From contig JACSRH010000088.1 of NCBI GenBank assembly GCA_014879855.1, positions 1-23,759 of the forward strand: a DNA stretch of 23,759 nucleotides, in the 5' to 3' direction. Shown here piece after piece: positions 1 through 8,690 of this stretch; positions within the stretch are counted from its first letter, which is position 1, and every line of letters starts with the position of its first letter. The position numbers and the translations under genes were made by a program. Under the pieces are notes generated by a model. It saw only the letters and a list, made by a program, of their open reading frames with translations. It searched no databases and was not told where the DNA came from. Source of the stretch: Caldilineaceae bacterium. Lineage in GTDB: Bacteria; Chloroflexota; Anaerolineae; Caldilineales; Caldilineaceae.

Positions 1-46
1 CATGAAAATGCCTTTGCGCCTCTGCTTCTCCGCGCCTTTGCGTTAA
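1..46. repeat. Dispersed CTCTGCG-type hairpin repeat, partial (cut by window start)
   Basis: This stretch carries the arm TCTCCGCGCCTTTGCGTT (27-44) preceded by CTTTGCGCCTCTGC (12-25). Nearly the same words, in the same orientation, occur at 23123-23151 (TCTCCGCGCCTCTGCGT). The other arm of the expected hairpin would lie left of the window. The element runs almost to the stop codon of the PHP gene at 57-59. The match between the two copies is seen directly; the idea that this is a genome-wide family is inference. Confidence 0.6.
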
Positions 47-56
47 GAAACTATTT

Positions 57-983
57 TCAAGTCAGTTTCGCAGCATCGACCATGCCATGTTGCCAACCAC
101 AGCGTGCAGCCAGGGTGTCCCACTCCTGCGCGGTCAGCCCGGCCATGCCCGGCAGGATGCCCGGCTTCACCGTTCCATGATAATCACTGCCGCCAGTGAC
201 CAGCAGCCCATGGGCTGCAGCCACTTGGCGGAAGTGGGCCACCAGGGCCGCGACTGCATCGGCGCTTGCTCCGTAATGGCCTCGATTCAACGCATAAGGA
301 TAGCGCACCTCGATGCCGTCCAGCCCGGCCGCGGCCAGCCGCTGCACGACGCCGTCGATGTTGTGGATGCGCGAGTAGGCGCCAGGATGCGCCAGCACAG
401 CAATGCCGCGGGCCGCGTGCGCCACTTCGATTGCTTCCTCGACGCGCAGGCTAAAGGTGCGCGCTACATAGGTCGAGTTAGGCGCATCAGATGCAAGAAA
501 TTGTGCAAACACATCGGATATCGAAGAAAAACGTTGTGGATTGCGCTCGTAAGCAACCTGAGCAATATGCACGCGCCCGGGCACGCCCTGGGCGCGCGCC
601 AATACCTCGTCAACGGAGATAGCGATGCCATAACTCTGCAATCGCTCGATCTGGCGGATCTTTTGCTCGATGCGGCTGGCAATCACGCGTTCCAGGGTCG
701 CTTGCAACGTTGTATCGTGATGGCGGATGCCTAGCGCCAGGATATTGATATCCAGCAAGTCGCGTGCTGGCTCGCTGCGCGTGCTGAATTCGAGCGCGGG
801 GACAACCTGCACCCCGCAACGCTCACCTGCCGCGATGGCCGCGTCAAGACCCAGAACGCTGTCGTGATCGGTCAATGCGATGGCGCGCAGCCCGCGCTGC
901 GCGCACAATTCGACCAGGGCCGCGGGTGTGTCGGCGCCATCGGAGGCCGTGCTGTGCAACTGGAGATCGACTGGATAGATCAT
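57..983 (-). CDS. PHP-domain metal-dependent phosphoesterase (RNase AM/YciV-like)
   Basis: 308 residues from the ATG at 983. This family hydrolyses phosphoesters with a cluster of two or three metal ions. The nearest characterised relatives are E. coli YciV (RNase AM) and 3',5'-nucleoside bisphosphate phosphatases, so a cytoplasmic role in clearing short RNA or nucleotides is likely. All the usual PHP motifs are visible: D6-x-Q-x-H10-S with SDG at 14-16, TDHD at 38-41, E65 in ALEFS, AHPG at 198-201 and GSDYHG at 265-270. The GRVHIA segment at about 136-141 matches the insert seen in this subfamily, and the length is normal. The start was chosen because MIYPVDLQLHS is the family N-terminus and its ATG overlaps the upstream gene's TGA by 4 bases (ATGA, 980-983). 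A longer reading from 1025 would add 14 unconserved residues. The family call is firm; the substrate is not known. Confidence 0.9.
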   Translation of the reverse strand: MIYPVDLQLHSTASDGADTPAALVELCAQRGLRAIALTDHDSVLGLDAAIAAGERCGVQVVPALEFSTRSEPARDLLDINILALGIRHHDTTLQATLERVIASRIEQKIRQIERLQSYGIAISVDEVLARAQGVPGRVHIAQVAYERNPQRFSSISDVFAQFLASDAPNSTYVARTFSLRVEEAIEVAHAARGIAVLAHPGAYSRIHNIDGVVQRLAAAGLDGIEVRYPYALNRGHYGASADAVAALVAHFRQVAAAHGLLVTGGSDYHGTVKPGILPGMAGLTAQEWDTLAARCGWQHGMVDAAKLT

Positions 984-1423
984 GCGGCCTCCACGCGCCA
1001 GCGTCCTTCGCCATGGCTGCCCCATGCCATGATCTTTTGCGGTTTGACCTGGATCACATCGTCATAAGCCGCGTCGTCAGCAATATCCCAGGTGTATTTG
1101 GCGAGAAAAAGTGGACGCAGCGTCATGCGCATCGCTTCCGCTGGTGTGGCCCATCCTTCGATGATCAGTGCATTGCTCGTATCGGCCAACGCGAGGCTGA
1201 CCGCGGGGTTGGCGCGGATGTTGGCAGCGCGCACCGAACCGCGTTGAGTCACAACGTAGATGCATCCTTCGTGCAGGACGTGCCAGATCGGCGCCAGGTG
1301 CGGACGGCCTTCAGGTCGCACACTGCTGAACCAACACGCGGCAGCCTGACCGAAACGGTCCAGTAGTGTATTAATTTGCGTCAATTGTTCGTTGTCTGAA
1401 TCTTCAGAAGTTGGCATCGACAT
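980..1423 (-). CDS. PPOX-class (pyridoxamine 5'-phosphate oxidase-like / FDOR) flavoprotein
   Basis: 147 residues from the ATG at 1423. This is a small split-barrel flavin- or F420-binding protein. The segments WFSSVRPEGRPHLAPIW and IYVVTQRGSVRAANIRANP are typical of the pyridoxamine 5'-phosphate oxidase-like superfamily, where the RxxNIRxNP stretch shapes the cofactor phosphate site. The length (about 145) fits the F420-dependent or heme-binding FDOR branches better than true PdxH. Cofactor and substrate cannot be told from sequence. There are three possible starts: GTG 1438, ATG 1423 and ATG 1417. The GTG overlaps a good -10 hexamer (1437-1442), so it is unlikely to be translated. The gene is first in a two-gene unit with the PHP phosphoesterase, coupled by an ATGA overlap. 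Confidence 0.82.
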   Translation of the reverse strand: MSMPTSEDSDNEQLTQINTLLDRFGQAAACWFSSVRPEGRPHLAPIWHVLHEGCIYVVTQRGSVRAANIRANPAVSLALADTSNALIIEGWATPAEAMRMTLRPLFLAKYTWDIADDAAYDDVIQVKPQKIMAWGSHGEGRWRVEAA

Positions 1424-1436
1424 CCGTGGCTGGTAC

Positions 1437-1464
1437 ACTATAGGCGCTTTTCGTTGTTTGACAG
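1437..1464 (-). promoter_or_regulatory. Sigma-70-like promoter for the PPOX-PHP unit
   Basis: Read on the minus strand: CTGTCA (1464-1459), a 16-base spacer, then TATAGT (1442-1437). A transcript starting about 7 bases downstream (near 1430) would have only some 7 bases before ATG 1423. No Shine-Dalgarno is visible there, so translation may be near-leaderless. Hexamers and spacing are seen; use is inferred. Confidence 0.45.
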
Positions 1465-1607
1465 CCGATAATCATACTATATCCCGACGGCGCGCCACAA
1501 TTATCAGCCATTCTACACCTGTATTGTCGAGACAGCGCTACCCTTACGTCAAGAACTTGTCATATTTGCTGCGAAGGATTCCCGTGCAGATAGCGATTGT
1601 ATTTCTT

Positions 1608-1621
1608 GGAGAACAGTTTTG
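1608..1621 (+). promoter_or_regulatory. Ribosome binding site that decides a TTG start
   Basis: GGAG at 1608-1611 lies 7 bases before TTG at 1619-1621. The first in-frame ATG (1640) is 28 bases from this site and has no Shine-Dalgarno of its own. The sigma-factor gene therefore most likely starts at TTG. Confidence 0.55.
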
Positions 1622-2158
1622 GACGCAGTAACACCTGACATGCGTGCTGAAGCTGATCTTCTCCAGCGATTACAAGCTGGCGAGCAGGATGCCTGGGTGG
1701 AGTTTATCCGGAGTATGCAGCCGCGCCTGCTTGGCTATCTACGGAACAATGTGCCGACGCAGGAAGATGCGGAAGATGTATTGGGTGAGACGATGGTCGC
1801 GGCTGTGCGCTCTCTGAAAGATTTCGATGGAAAGGCAAGCCTCTCCACCTATATTTTCTCACTCGCTTATCGCAAAATCGCTGACTTCTGGCGCAAACGA
1901 CAAGATACAGTTGCTCTAGTCGAGCAGCACCGGTCACCACTTAGGGTCAACAGCAAGGCGCTTGAATTTATCGAGTTGCTGGATCAATTGCCAGAATTGT
2001 CCAAGCAAGTGCTGATGCTGAAATATCAAGTGGGATTGAGCGTTGGTGAAATTGCGCAAGTTCTTGATCGTTCCTACAAAGGAACAGAGTCGCTGTTGAG
2101 CAGGGCGCGGCAGCAACTTCGGGACATAATAGATGATACGGGTTTTGAGTATGAGTGA
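1619..2158 (+). CDS. ECF-type RNA polymerase sigma factor
   Basis: 179 residues from TTG 1619. The protein directs RNA polymerase to a small set of promoters. Region 2 covers about residues 12-95, with the core-binding and -10 recognition helices in the DAEDVLGETMVAAVRSL and STYIFSLAYRKIADFWRKR segments. Region 4 is at about 115-170, with the -35 recognition helix-turn-helix in LSVGEIAQVLDRSYKGTESLL. The length and the lack of regions 1 and 3 fit the ECF group. The neighbouring FecR-like membrane gene overlaps it by 8 bases (2151-2158), the usual layout for an ECF sigma with its membrane-bound controller. No clear promoter, and no copy of an ECF-type self-promoter, was recognised in the 195 bases upstream. 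The family is firm; the regulon is unknown. Confidence 0.92.
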   Translation: MDAVTPDMRAEADLLQRLQAGEQDAWVEFIRSMQPRLLGYLRNNVPTQEDAEDVLGETMVAAVRSLKDFDGKASLSTYIFSLAYRKIADFWRKRQDTVALVEQHRSPLRVNSKALEFIELLDQLPELSKQVLMLKYQVGLSVGEIAQVLDRSYKGTESLLSRARQQLRDIIDDTGFEYE

Positions 2159-4115
2159 TCTGCGAGGCTTGCTGGATGAGCACGACGACGCAGACATCCA
2201 GAAGCTGTTCGACACTTTCTATGAAACAGACAAGGCGTTGGCTGATTTCGACGAGCGGCTGACGCAACTTGTCTTGAATGAAGTGCGAAGCGTGTTTGCC
2301 GACGAACCCGTAGCTGCTGAGGCAGTGGTCGTCAAGCGTGCGCCATCCAGACCTCTTCCTGCCCAGCATCCTGGCCCTGTCGAGCGTATTCGCCATTGGT
2401 TGAGAAATTTACAACCCAGACAATCCCTGGCGCTTGCCGGCGCCACTGCGCTGGTGGTCATCCTCATCTTCTTCGGCTTCTCACGCATCGCCCCCCGTCC
2501 TTTGCTGGCAACGGCCACCGTGACGGGCGGGGAAGTAACCATCCTGCAACAACGCACCAATACATATCGCACCTACTATGACGGTGATCTGTTCAAACTG
2601 GCTGAGGGCGACCAGGTTCTCACGGCAGGCGGCACGACGGCAGTAGAGCTATTCCCCTCGCAGCTAGTCGTGATCGATCCGGACAGCCATGTTGTGATCG
2701 CTGAACTACAGGCTATGCTGGATACGACGCAAGTTGAATTGCTTGTCGTGCGCGGGCGGGTCAATAACTTGATCGACGAGCCATTGCAAGAGAACGACCG
2801 CTATGTTGTCACGTCATCCGTGGTCGAGGCGTCAGTGACTGGTACAGAATTTTCCTTTGAGACCCTCTCTGCAACTGAAGTGGTGGTCCAGACCACGCGG
2901 GGGGAGGTTGAGGTGACCAGGGAAGATCAGAGCGTGATTGTCGCCAAAGGGGAGCAGGTGGCGACGCTCACAGATGCACCTCTCATCGTCGAGCCCAGCC
3001 GTGAACGCATGAATCTCCCTACTTTGCTGGTTATTGCGCCAGGGAGGCCGGGCATCCCCGTTTTTGCCGAGCCGGATGAGCAGGCGCGGCTGATCGGGTT
3101 CGCCCCCGATAGTGTGTTGTTAAACATATTAGGAGCAGATGACAGCGGGTCGTGGTATCAGGTCTGTTGCGTAGAGCAGCAGGCAGGTTGGCTCAAGGCG
3201 GATGCCATCCCGGATACAGTGGTTGAACCGGCGGCTGCCACTGACCACACCACGCTGGATGAAAAGCGCACGCAGGACAATGCCGTCGCGGTGGCGGACG
3301 CTGAAGCCTCCCCAGCGCGGACGAGTACAGCCACAGAGACGCCCATACCCACGGCAACGCCAAGCGAGACGCCTGTCGCAACGCCCACCGCGTCGCCGAC
3401 TGCTTCGCCGACTGCTTCGCCGACTGCTTCGGCAACCGCCAGCGCGACGCGGACTGCAACGCCGACCATCTCGCCAACCCCCAGCCCTATCACGACGCCG
3501 GTGGCAAGCCCGCTTGCGACCTTTACGCAGACGCCTTCGCCGACCGCGACCGCCACACCGACGCCAGTGATCGCTTCACCGATGCCAAGTCCGACGGACG
3601 ATGATGAGAAGAAGAAGCCAACCCCTGCGCCACCGGCGCCGCTGCCGCCGACCCTGACGCCAATTAATACGCCGCTGCCCACACCGACGCCGGTCGTCCC
3701 CACTGCAACGCCTCTGCCTACTTCTACACCACTGCCGCCACAGATCGTGACGCCTACGCCTACGTCGGATGTTTCCGGACAAGCAACACCTACCGAGCCG
3801 CCGCTGCAGGACAAGCCGCCGCTGATCACCATCCCAACAGCGACTGACCCGCCGCCGCCGCCGCCGACTGACCCGCCGCTGCCGCCGACTGAGCCGCCGC
3901 CGCCGACTGAGCCGCCGGTCCCGACGACGCCGCCGACCGACACGCCGGAGCCCACGCTGCCGCCGCCGACTGATACACCGGCGTCACCGTTGCCGCCTGA
4001 TACACCGGTCCCGACGCCACCATCGCCGCCGCCGCCGCCATCACCGCAGCCGGCTGGTGAGCCAGTGCAACCTGGGCCGGCGCCACCGCTTCCCCGGCTG
4101 GAAGAAACGCAATAA
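2151..4115 (+). CDS. Membrane-anchored FecR/SH3b protein with long Pro/Thr-rich tail (probable sigma regulator)
   Basis: 654 residues from ATG 2151, whose first codons overlap the sigma gene's stop (ATGAGTGA). An ATG at 2133 would add only six residues. In order: an acidic cytoplasmic segment (1-90); one membrane helix at about 93-114 (LALAGATALVVILIFFGFS); a FecR-like beta domain at about 123-275; a bacterial SH3-like domain at about 298-354 (IPVFAEPDEQARLIG, GSWYQVCC, AGWLKADAIP); and a low-complexity tail from about 385 to the end, built of SPTA/PTPT units and later PPPPTDPP/PTEPP units, with a charged break (TDDDEKKKP). FecR proteins relay an outside signal to a partner ECF sigma. The gene order supports that role, but the N-terminus is not a zinc-type anti-sigma domain that I recognise. 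The tail is long enough to cross a wall or serve as a surface spacer (inference). Confidence 0.82.
   Translation: MSDLRGLLDEHDDADIQKLFDTFYETDKALADFDERLTQLVLNEVRSVFADEPVAAEAVVVKRAPSRPLPAQHPGPVERIRHWLRNLQPRQSLALAGATALVVILIFFGFSRIAPRPLLATATVTGGEVTILQQRTNTYRTYYDGDLFKLAEGDQVLTAGGTTAVELFPSQLVVIDPDSHVVIAELQAMLDTTQVELLVVRGRVNNLIDEPLQENDRYVVTSSVVEASVTGTEFSFETLSATEVVVQTTRGEVEVTREDQSVIVAKGEQVATLTDAPLIVEPSRERMNLPTLLVIAPGRPGIPVFAEPDEQARLIGFAPDSVLLNILGADDSGSWYQVCCVEQQAGWLKADAIPDTVVEPAAATDHTTLDEKRTQDNAVAVADAEASPARTSTATETPIPTATPSETPVATPTASPTASPTASPTASATASATRTATPTISPTPSPITTPVASPLATFTQTPSPTATATPTPVIASPMPSPTDDDEKKKPTPAPPAPLPPTLTPINTPLPTPTPVVPTATPLPTSTPLPPQIVTPTPTSDVSGQATPTEPPLQDKPPLITIPTATDPPPPPPTDPPLPPTEPPPPTEPPVPTTPPTDTPEPTLPPPTDTPASPLPPDTPVPTPPSPPPPPSPQPAGEPVQPGPAPPLPRLEETQ
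3395..3430 (+). repeat. Three perfect 12-bp tandem repeats inside the Pro/Thr tail
   Basis: The unit GCCGACTGCTTC is repeated exactly at 3395-3406, 3407-3418 and 3419-3430, encoding SPTA units in frame. Copy-number change would keep the reading frame, since the unit is 12 bases. More degenerate CCGCCG/ACTGA repeats follow at 3840-3980. Confidence 0.9.
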
Positions 4116-4135
4116 TCGAATCCATCTCACAGCAA

Positions 4136-4165
4136 CGGGCGACCACTGGGTCGCCCGCCTCGTTT
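4136..4165 (+). terminator. Hairpin downstream of the sigma-FecR unit
   Basis: A perfect 9-bp GC-rich stem (CGGGCGACC, 4136-4144, with GGTCGCCCG, 4149-4157) and a 4-base loop ACTG, 21 bases after the stop. The following run is only CCTCGTTT, so the U-tract is weak; it may be an imperfect intrinsic terminator or an RNA 3'-end stabiliser. Confidence 0.5.
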
Positions 4166-4292
4166 GACAAGGTATGCAGCCAGTGAGGGTCGTTTTACAG
4201 GAACTTTGCGAATCTCTGGCACAATAGGGATTGGCGATTGGATAGGCAATCTTGGAATAATATCGTCGCATCGAAGATACAAAAGGGGACAC

Positions 4293-5927
<1,635 letters not shown>

Positions 5928-6002
5928 GGCGGCGAGTCCGCGGAAAATTTCATGGGCGCGATCGCAAAATGAAGCTGACAATGCTGAGAATTTCACATCG
6001 GC

Positions 6003-6031
6003 TTGACAATCTGCCGTTCAGCGTTCATGCT
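6003..6031 (+). promoter_or_regulatory. Possible sigma-70-like promoter for the baeRF-like gene
   Basis: A perfect TTGACA (6003-6008) is followed after 17 bases by CATGCT (6026-6031), a weak -10. A TGCTAT at 19-base spacing is an alternative. Transcription would start near 6038, leaving a leader of about 100 bases before ATG 6136. Confidence 0.35.
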
Positions 6032-6123
6032 ATTGGCATACACACAGGATGGCTGCCCCTCGCCCTCTTTCACCATTTGTTGCCTTTCATGGATTTCCTT
6101 ACGATCTTTTCTGCAACCGAATC

Positions 6124-6138
6124 GGAGGTATTGCTATG
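6124..6138 (+). promoter_or_regulatory. Strong ribosome binding site fixing the baeRF-like start
   Basis: GGAGG at 6124-6128 lies 7 bases before ATG 6136. This excludes the in-frame ATG at 6049, which has no such site. Confidence 0.75.
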
Positions 6139-7221
6139 CTAAACGAGTATGACGTGCGCCAGGCTGTAGAATTTGAAAGTCATGATAGCCCTGTGCTCAG
6201 CGTCTATTTGAACGTTGATCCCCATCGCCGGACTGTTGACAAATATAAACTGGCGCTGCGCAACCTGTTGGACAAAGCAGAAAACGTTGATCCTGAAGAT
6301 GTGCGGCGGGTGCAGAACTACATCGAAATGGGCTACAACCGCACCGGACGCGGCGTCGCTCTGTTTAGCTGTGCGGCAAAGGACTTCTGGTGGGCGCAAA
6401 GTTTTGCCGTGCCGGTCGAAGATTTTGTTTTTGTGAGCTTTCGCCCCTACGTGCGCCAACTGGCGCGGCTGCTTGACACGTACGAGCGTTGCGGCGTGGT
6501 GCACGTCGATCAGGAGGGCGCCCGTCTCTTTTTGTTCAACATGGGGGTGCTCGAAGCGGCTGATGGCTATCTCGGTGAGGAAGTCAAACTCCACCGGTCG
6601 GGCGGTTGGGCCAACCCGCGCTATCAACGTCATGAAGCAAAACAGGCGCGCCAGAACCTGCAGGAAGCCGCAGAAATCGCCGAGGAATTCTACCGTGAGA
6701 CAGCGACGCGACGGCTGATCCTCGCGGGCACCGAGAAAAATGTCGCCCACTTCAAAGACCTGCTCAGCCACCGCCTGCGCACGATGGTGATCGGCCACTT
6801 CAATGCCGATGCGAACGCCAGTAAGTCTGACATCCGTGACAAAGCATTGGAGATGGCAGCCAAGGCGGAAGAAAAAGAATCCCAGGCGCTGGCCGACCGT
6901 GTACTCTCCATTGCTCAGCAGGGCGGCAATGCTGTGTTGGGGGTGGTGGACACCCTGACCGCGGTGCAGCATGGCCGCGCTCAACACGTGGTGGCGCTGG
7001 CCGATTACAGTCAACGCGCGTTTCGCTTCGTCGACAGTGGGCTTGTTGTGCTCGAATTGAACGAAGAAGGGGACCTGGCAAGCGGACGCATCCAGGATCT
7101 GCCCGACGCGGCCGAAAGCGCTTTGCGGCGCGCCCTGGCGCAGTCTATCAGCGTCACTCTCGTCGAACAGCACGCTGGCCTTGCGCAAGCCGGCAGTATC
7201 GGCGCGTTGACGCGCTGGTAA
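6136..7221 (+). CDS. Bacterial eRF1-like protein (baeRF / Vms1-like family) with a GGW loop
   Basis: 361 residues. It resembles the bacterial archaeo-eukaryotic release-factor-like proteins (often annotated host attachment protein or peptide chain release factor 1), which share the central and C-terminal folds of eRF1 and Vms1/ANKZF1. The start VLSVYLNVDPHRR (20-32) and the block RCGVVHVDQEGARLFLF (118-134) are typical. The loop that in eRF1 carries the catalytic GGQ is at 155-166, SGGWANPRYQRH. The spacing to the following basic residues (R162, R165, H166) is preserved, but W158 stands where Gln would be. C-terminal segment 255-310 (GNAVLGVVDTLTAVQHGRAQHVVALAD) matches the eRF1 domain 3 fold. 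A ribosome or tRNA role is plausible but unproven; GGW variants appear to be common in this bacterial branch (recollection). It is a single-gene unit followed by several hairpins. Confidence 0.78.
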   Translation: MLNEYDVRQAVEFESHDSPVLSVYLNVDPHRRTVDKYKLALRNLLDKAENVDPEDVRRVQNYIEMGYNRTGRGVALFSCAAKDFWWAQSFAVPVEDFVFVSFRPYVRQLARLLDTYERCGVVHVDQEGARLFLFNMGVLEAADGYLGEEVKLHRSGGWANPRYQRHEAKQARQNLQEAAEIAEEFYRETATRRLILAGTEKNVAHFKDLLSHRLRTMVIGHFNADANASKSDIRDKALEMAAKAEEKESQALADRVLSIAQQGGNAVLGVVDTLTAVQHGRAQHVVALADYSQRAFRFVDSGLVVLELNEEGDLASGRIQDLPDAAESALRRALAQSISVTLVEQHAGLAQAGSIGALTRW

Positions 7222-7224
7222 AGG

Positions 7225-7269
7225 CGCCCCACGCATCGAGTTTCTGCCAGAAACCCGATGCATGGGGCG
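7225..7269 (+). terminator. Long hairpin immediately after the baeRF-like gene
   Basis: A 21-position stem with 19 pairs and two mismatches (7225-7245 with 7249-7269, loop GCC), starting four bases after the stop codon. No U-run follows, so it is better read as an mRNA 3'-end stabiliser or a Rho/attenuation structure ahead of the true terminator. Confidence 0.5.
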
Positions 7270-7293
7270 AATTCAGTGTATCAGCAGGCAATG

Positions 7294-7340
7294 AACTCCG
7301 CACCCGATGGTCGCTCTCCATCAGTTGGTGCGGAGTTTTT
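7294..7340 (+). terminator. Intrinsic terminator
   Basis: An 11-bp stem AACTCCGCACC (7294-7304) with GGTGCGGAGTT (7327-7337), an inner 5-bp stem GATGG/CCATC (7306-7310 with 7318-7322), and a T5 run (7336-7340) overlapping the stem end. This is a classic Rho-independent layout. Confidence 0.8.
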
Positions 7341-7344
7341 GATT

Positions 7345-7388
7345 GGCGCTGGTGATATACATTTCTTGGTTGAAATGCGCCTTTTTTT
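7345..7388 (+). terminator. Second possible intrinsic terminator with T7 run
   Basis: GGCGC (7345-7349) pairs with GCGCC (7377-7381), and ATTTC (7361-7365) with GAAAT (7372-7376) across the loop TTGGTT. An 11-base bulge separates the two stems. Seven T follow directly (7382-7388). The bulge weakens the call. Confidence 0.45.
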
Positions 7389-7496
7389 AAGAGTAAAGTA
7401 AATGTCATTATTTTGACGTATCAGCGCTTATCCGTTAACCCCATGAATCTACAAGGCGGCGCGTGGTGTAATCACTAGCGGGAGGAATCCAACACA

Positions 7497-8663
7497 ATGT
7501 CATTGGCAAAATATGGGCGCCGCATGAACCGTACAGGATGTCTGTTCCACCAGGCAACGACCATTCTCCGGGGAGAGTGTAGATGCTTCATGATCTTCTT
7601 TGTGCTGCTGGTGATACAAGGTTGTACGCCTGCTTCTATTGATGCGCCTGATGGCGCGCCTGCTACACTCGATCCGATCGTTTTGTACAACTGGGAAGAC
7701 GACATGCCCCAGAGCGTCCTGGCGGCATTTACCCAGGAAACCGGTATAGAAGTGGTCTACAGGACTTACGAATCAACTGAGGAGGCAGTCGCCAACCTGC
7801 GCGCCGGCGCAGTCTATGACGTGGTCGTCATGGAAAATCGTCACATCCCGACGCTGATTTCCGCCAATCTTCTGGCCAGGCTTGATCATCACAACCTTCC
7901 CAATTTCAAGAATGTCTCGTTAAACTTCCGCGGACTCACCTACGATCCGGACAATGCTTACAGCGTGCCGTATAGCTGGGGCACCACCGGAATCGTGGTG
8001 CGCTCGGATCGGTTGACGGAACCGGTCATGCGCTGGGCGGATCTGTGGGAGGCGCGCTATGCGGGTCATGTCGCGCTGTACCGCGGCCAGCCGCGTGAAA
8101 CGATTGGCCTGACGTTAAAATCGCTTGGCTTTTCCGCCAACACCGAAGATCCCGCGCACCTGCAGGCGGTGCTGACCAGGCTGCTCGAATTGCCCTTGCC
8201 CGTCCACTTTGCCGAAGATTACGACCCATTTACTGTATCCACTTCGATGATCGACGGGCCGGTCAGCGTGGGCATGGGATATACATCCGATATGCTAGAG
8301 GGCAGAGCGGCAGGCGCGCCGTTCGACTATGTGCTGCCGGAAGAGGGCGGGTTGTTGTGGGGAGACAATTTCGTGATCCCTGCCAGCAGCACTCAGCGCC
8401 GGCAGGCAGAGCAATTTATTGATTTTTTGCTGCGTCCGGAAATCGCGGCGATGATCACCAATCAGAATTATTACGCAATGGCCAATGATGCCGCGCTGCG
8501 CTTCATGAAGCCGGAAATTATCCAGAATCCGTATATCTACCCACCGCAAGAGCAGATGAACGACGTCGAAATTGTCCTGCCCCTCAGCGAAACAGGCGAA
8601 CAGATGTACGAACAGGTCTGGAACCAATTTCTCGAAGCGAACACAGCAGCAGGCAGCCGCTGA
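7497..8663 (+). CDS. PotD-like (spermidine/putrescine-binding) lipoprotein A, no transporter partner
   Basis: 388 residues. It is a periplasmic-binding-protein-fold polyamine binder, probably lipid-anchored outside the membrane. The h-region FMIFFVLLVI (31-40) precedes IQGC with C43 as the lipidated residue; the n-region is unusually long (about 30). The mature part follows PotD closely: LYNWEDDMPQSVL (63-75), YSVPYSWGTTGIVV (155-168), WADLWEARYAG (180-190), GGLLWGDNFVIPASS (284-298). Against E. coli PotD ligand residues, W66, E201, W288 and D290 are kept. E36 becomes D68, Y37 becomes D69, and W229 becomes Y262. GGGAGG-type SD at 7480-7485 (GGGAGG), about 11 bases before the ATG, supports this start. 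It heads an operon with the kinase 27 bases downstream. No PotA, B or C is present, so a sensing role is more likely than transport. Confidence 0.85.
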   Translation: MSLAKYGRRMNRTGCLFHQATTILRGECRCFMIFFVLLVIQGCTPASIDAPDGAPATLDPIVLYNWEDDMPQSVLAAFTQETGIEVVYRTYESTEEAVANLRAGAVYDVVVMENRHIPTLISANLLARLDHHNLPNFKNVSLNFRGLTYDPDNAYSVPYSWGTTGIVVRSDRLTEPVMRWADLWEARYAGHVALYRGQPRETIGLTLKSLGFSANTEDPAHLQAVLTRLLELPLPVHFAEDYDPFTVSTSMIDGPVSVGMGYTSDMLEGRAAGAPFDYVLPEEGGLLWGDNFVIPASSTQRRQAEQFIDFLLRPEIAAMITNQNYYAMANDAALRFMKPEIIQNPYIYPPQEQMNDVEIVLPLSETGEQMYEQVWNQFLEANTAAGSR

Positions 8664-8690
8664 ATATCATCCAATGCGGGTGCAACATCT

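Noticed and set aside
980..1438. GTG at 1438 as the start of the PPOX gene
   Set aside because: It lies within a good -10 hexamer and has no ribosome site; ATG 1423 or 1417 is more likely.
3395..3430. Tandem 12-bp repeats considered as a CRISPR array
   Set aside because: No spacers; the units are contiguous and code for SPTA in frame.
3158..3955. Long minus-strand open frame rich in Gly/Val opposite the Pro/Thr tail
   Set aside because: It mirrors the CCG/ACG codons of the real gene and has no ribosome site or known fold; the plus-strand frame has FecR and SH3b domains.
4164..4192. TTGACA at 4164-4169 as the pyrG promoter
   Set aside because: At 16-18 bases spacing there is no acceptable -10 (AGGGTC region), and it lies at the base of the preceding hairpin.
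6139..7263. 374-codon minus-strand open frame opposite the baeRF-like gene
   Set aside because: No recognisable domain, and it would read through the terminator hairpin; the plus-strand gene has a strong ribosome site and family motifs.
7402..7441. ATGTCA-6-TGACGT inverted repeat and TTGACG as promoter/operator of the PotD-A operon
   Set aside because: The repeat has one mismatch and is short, and no convincing -10 follows at normal spacing; too weak to list as a feature.
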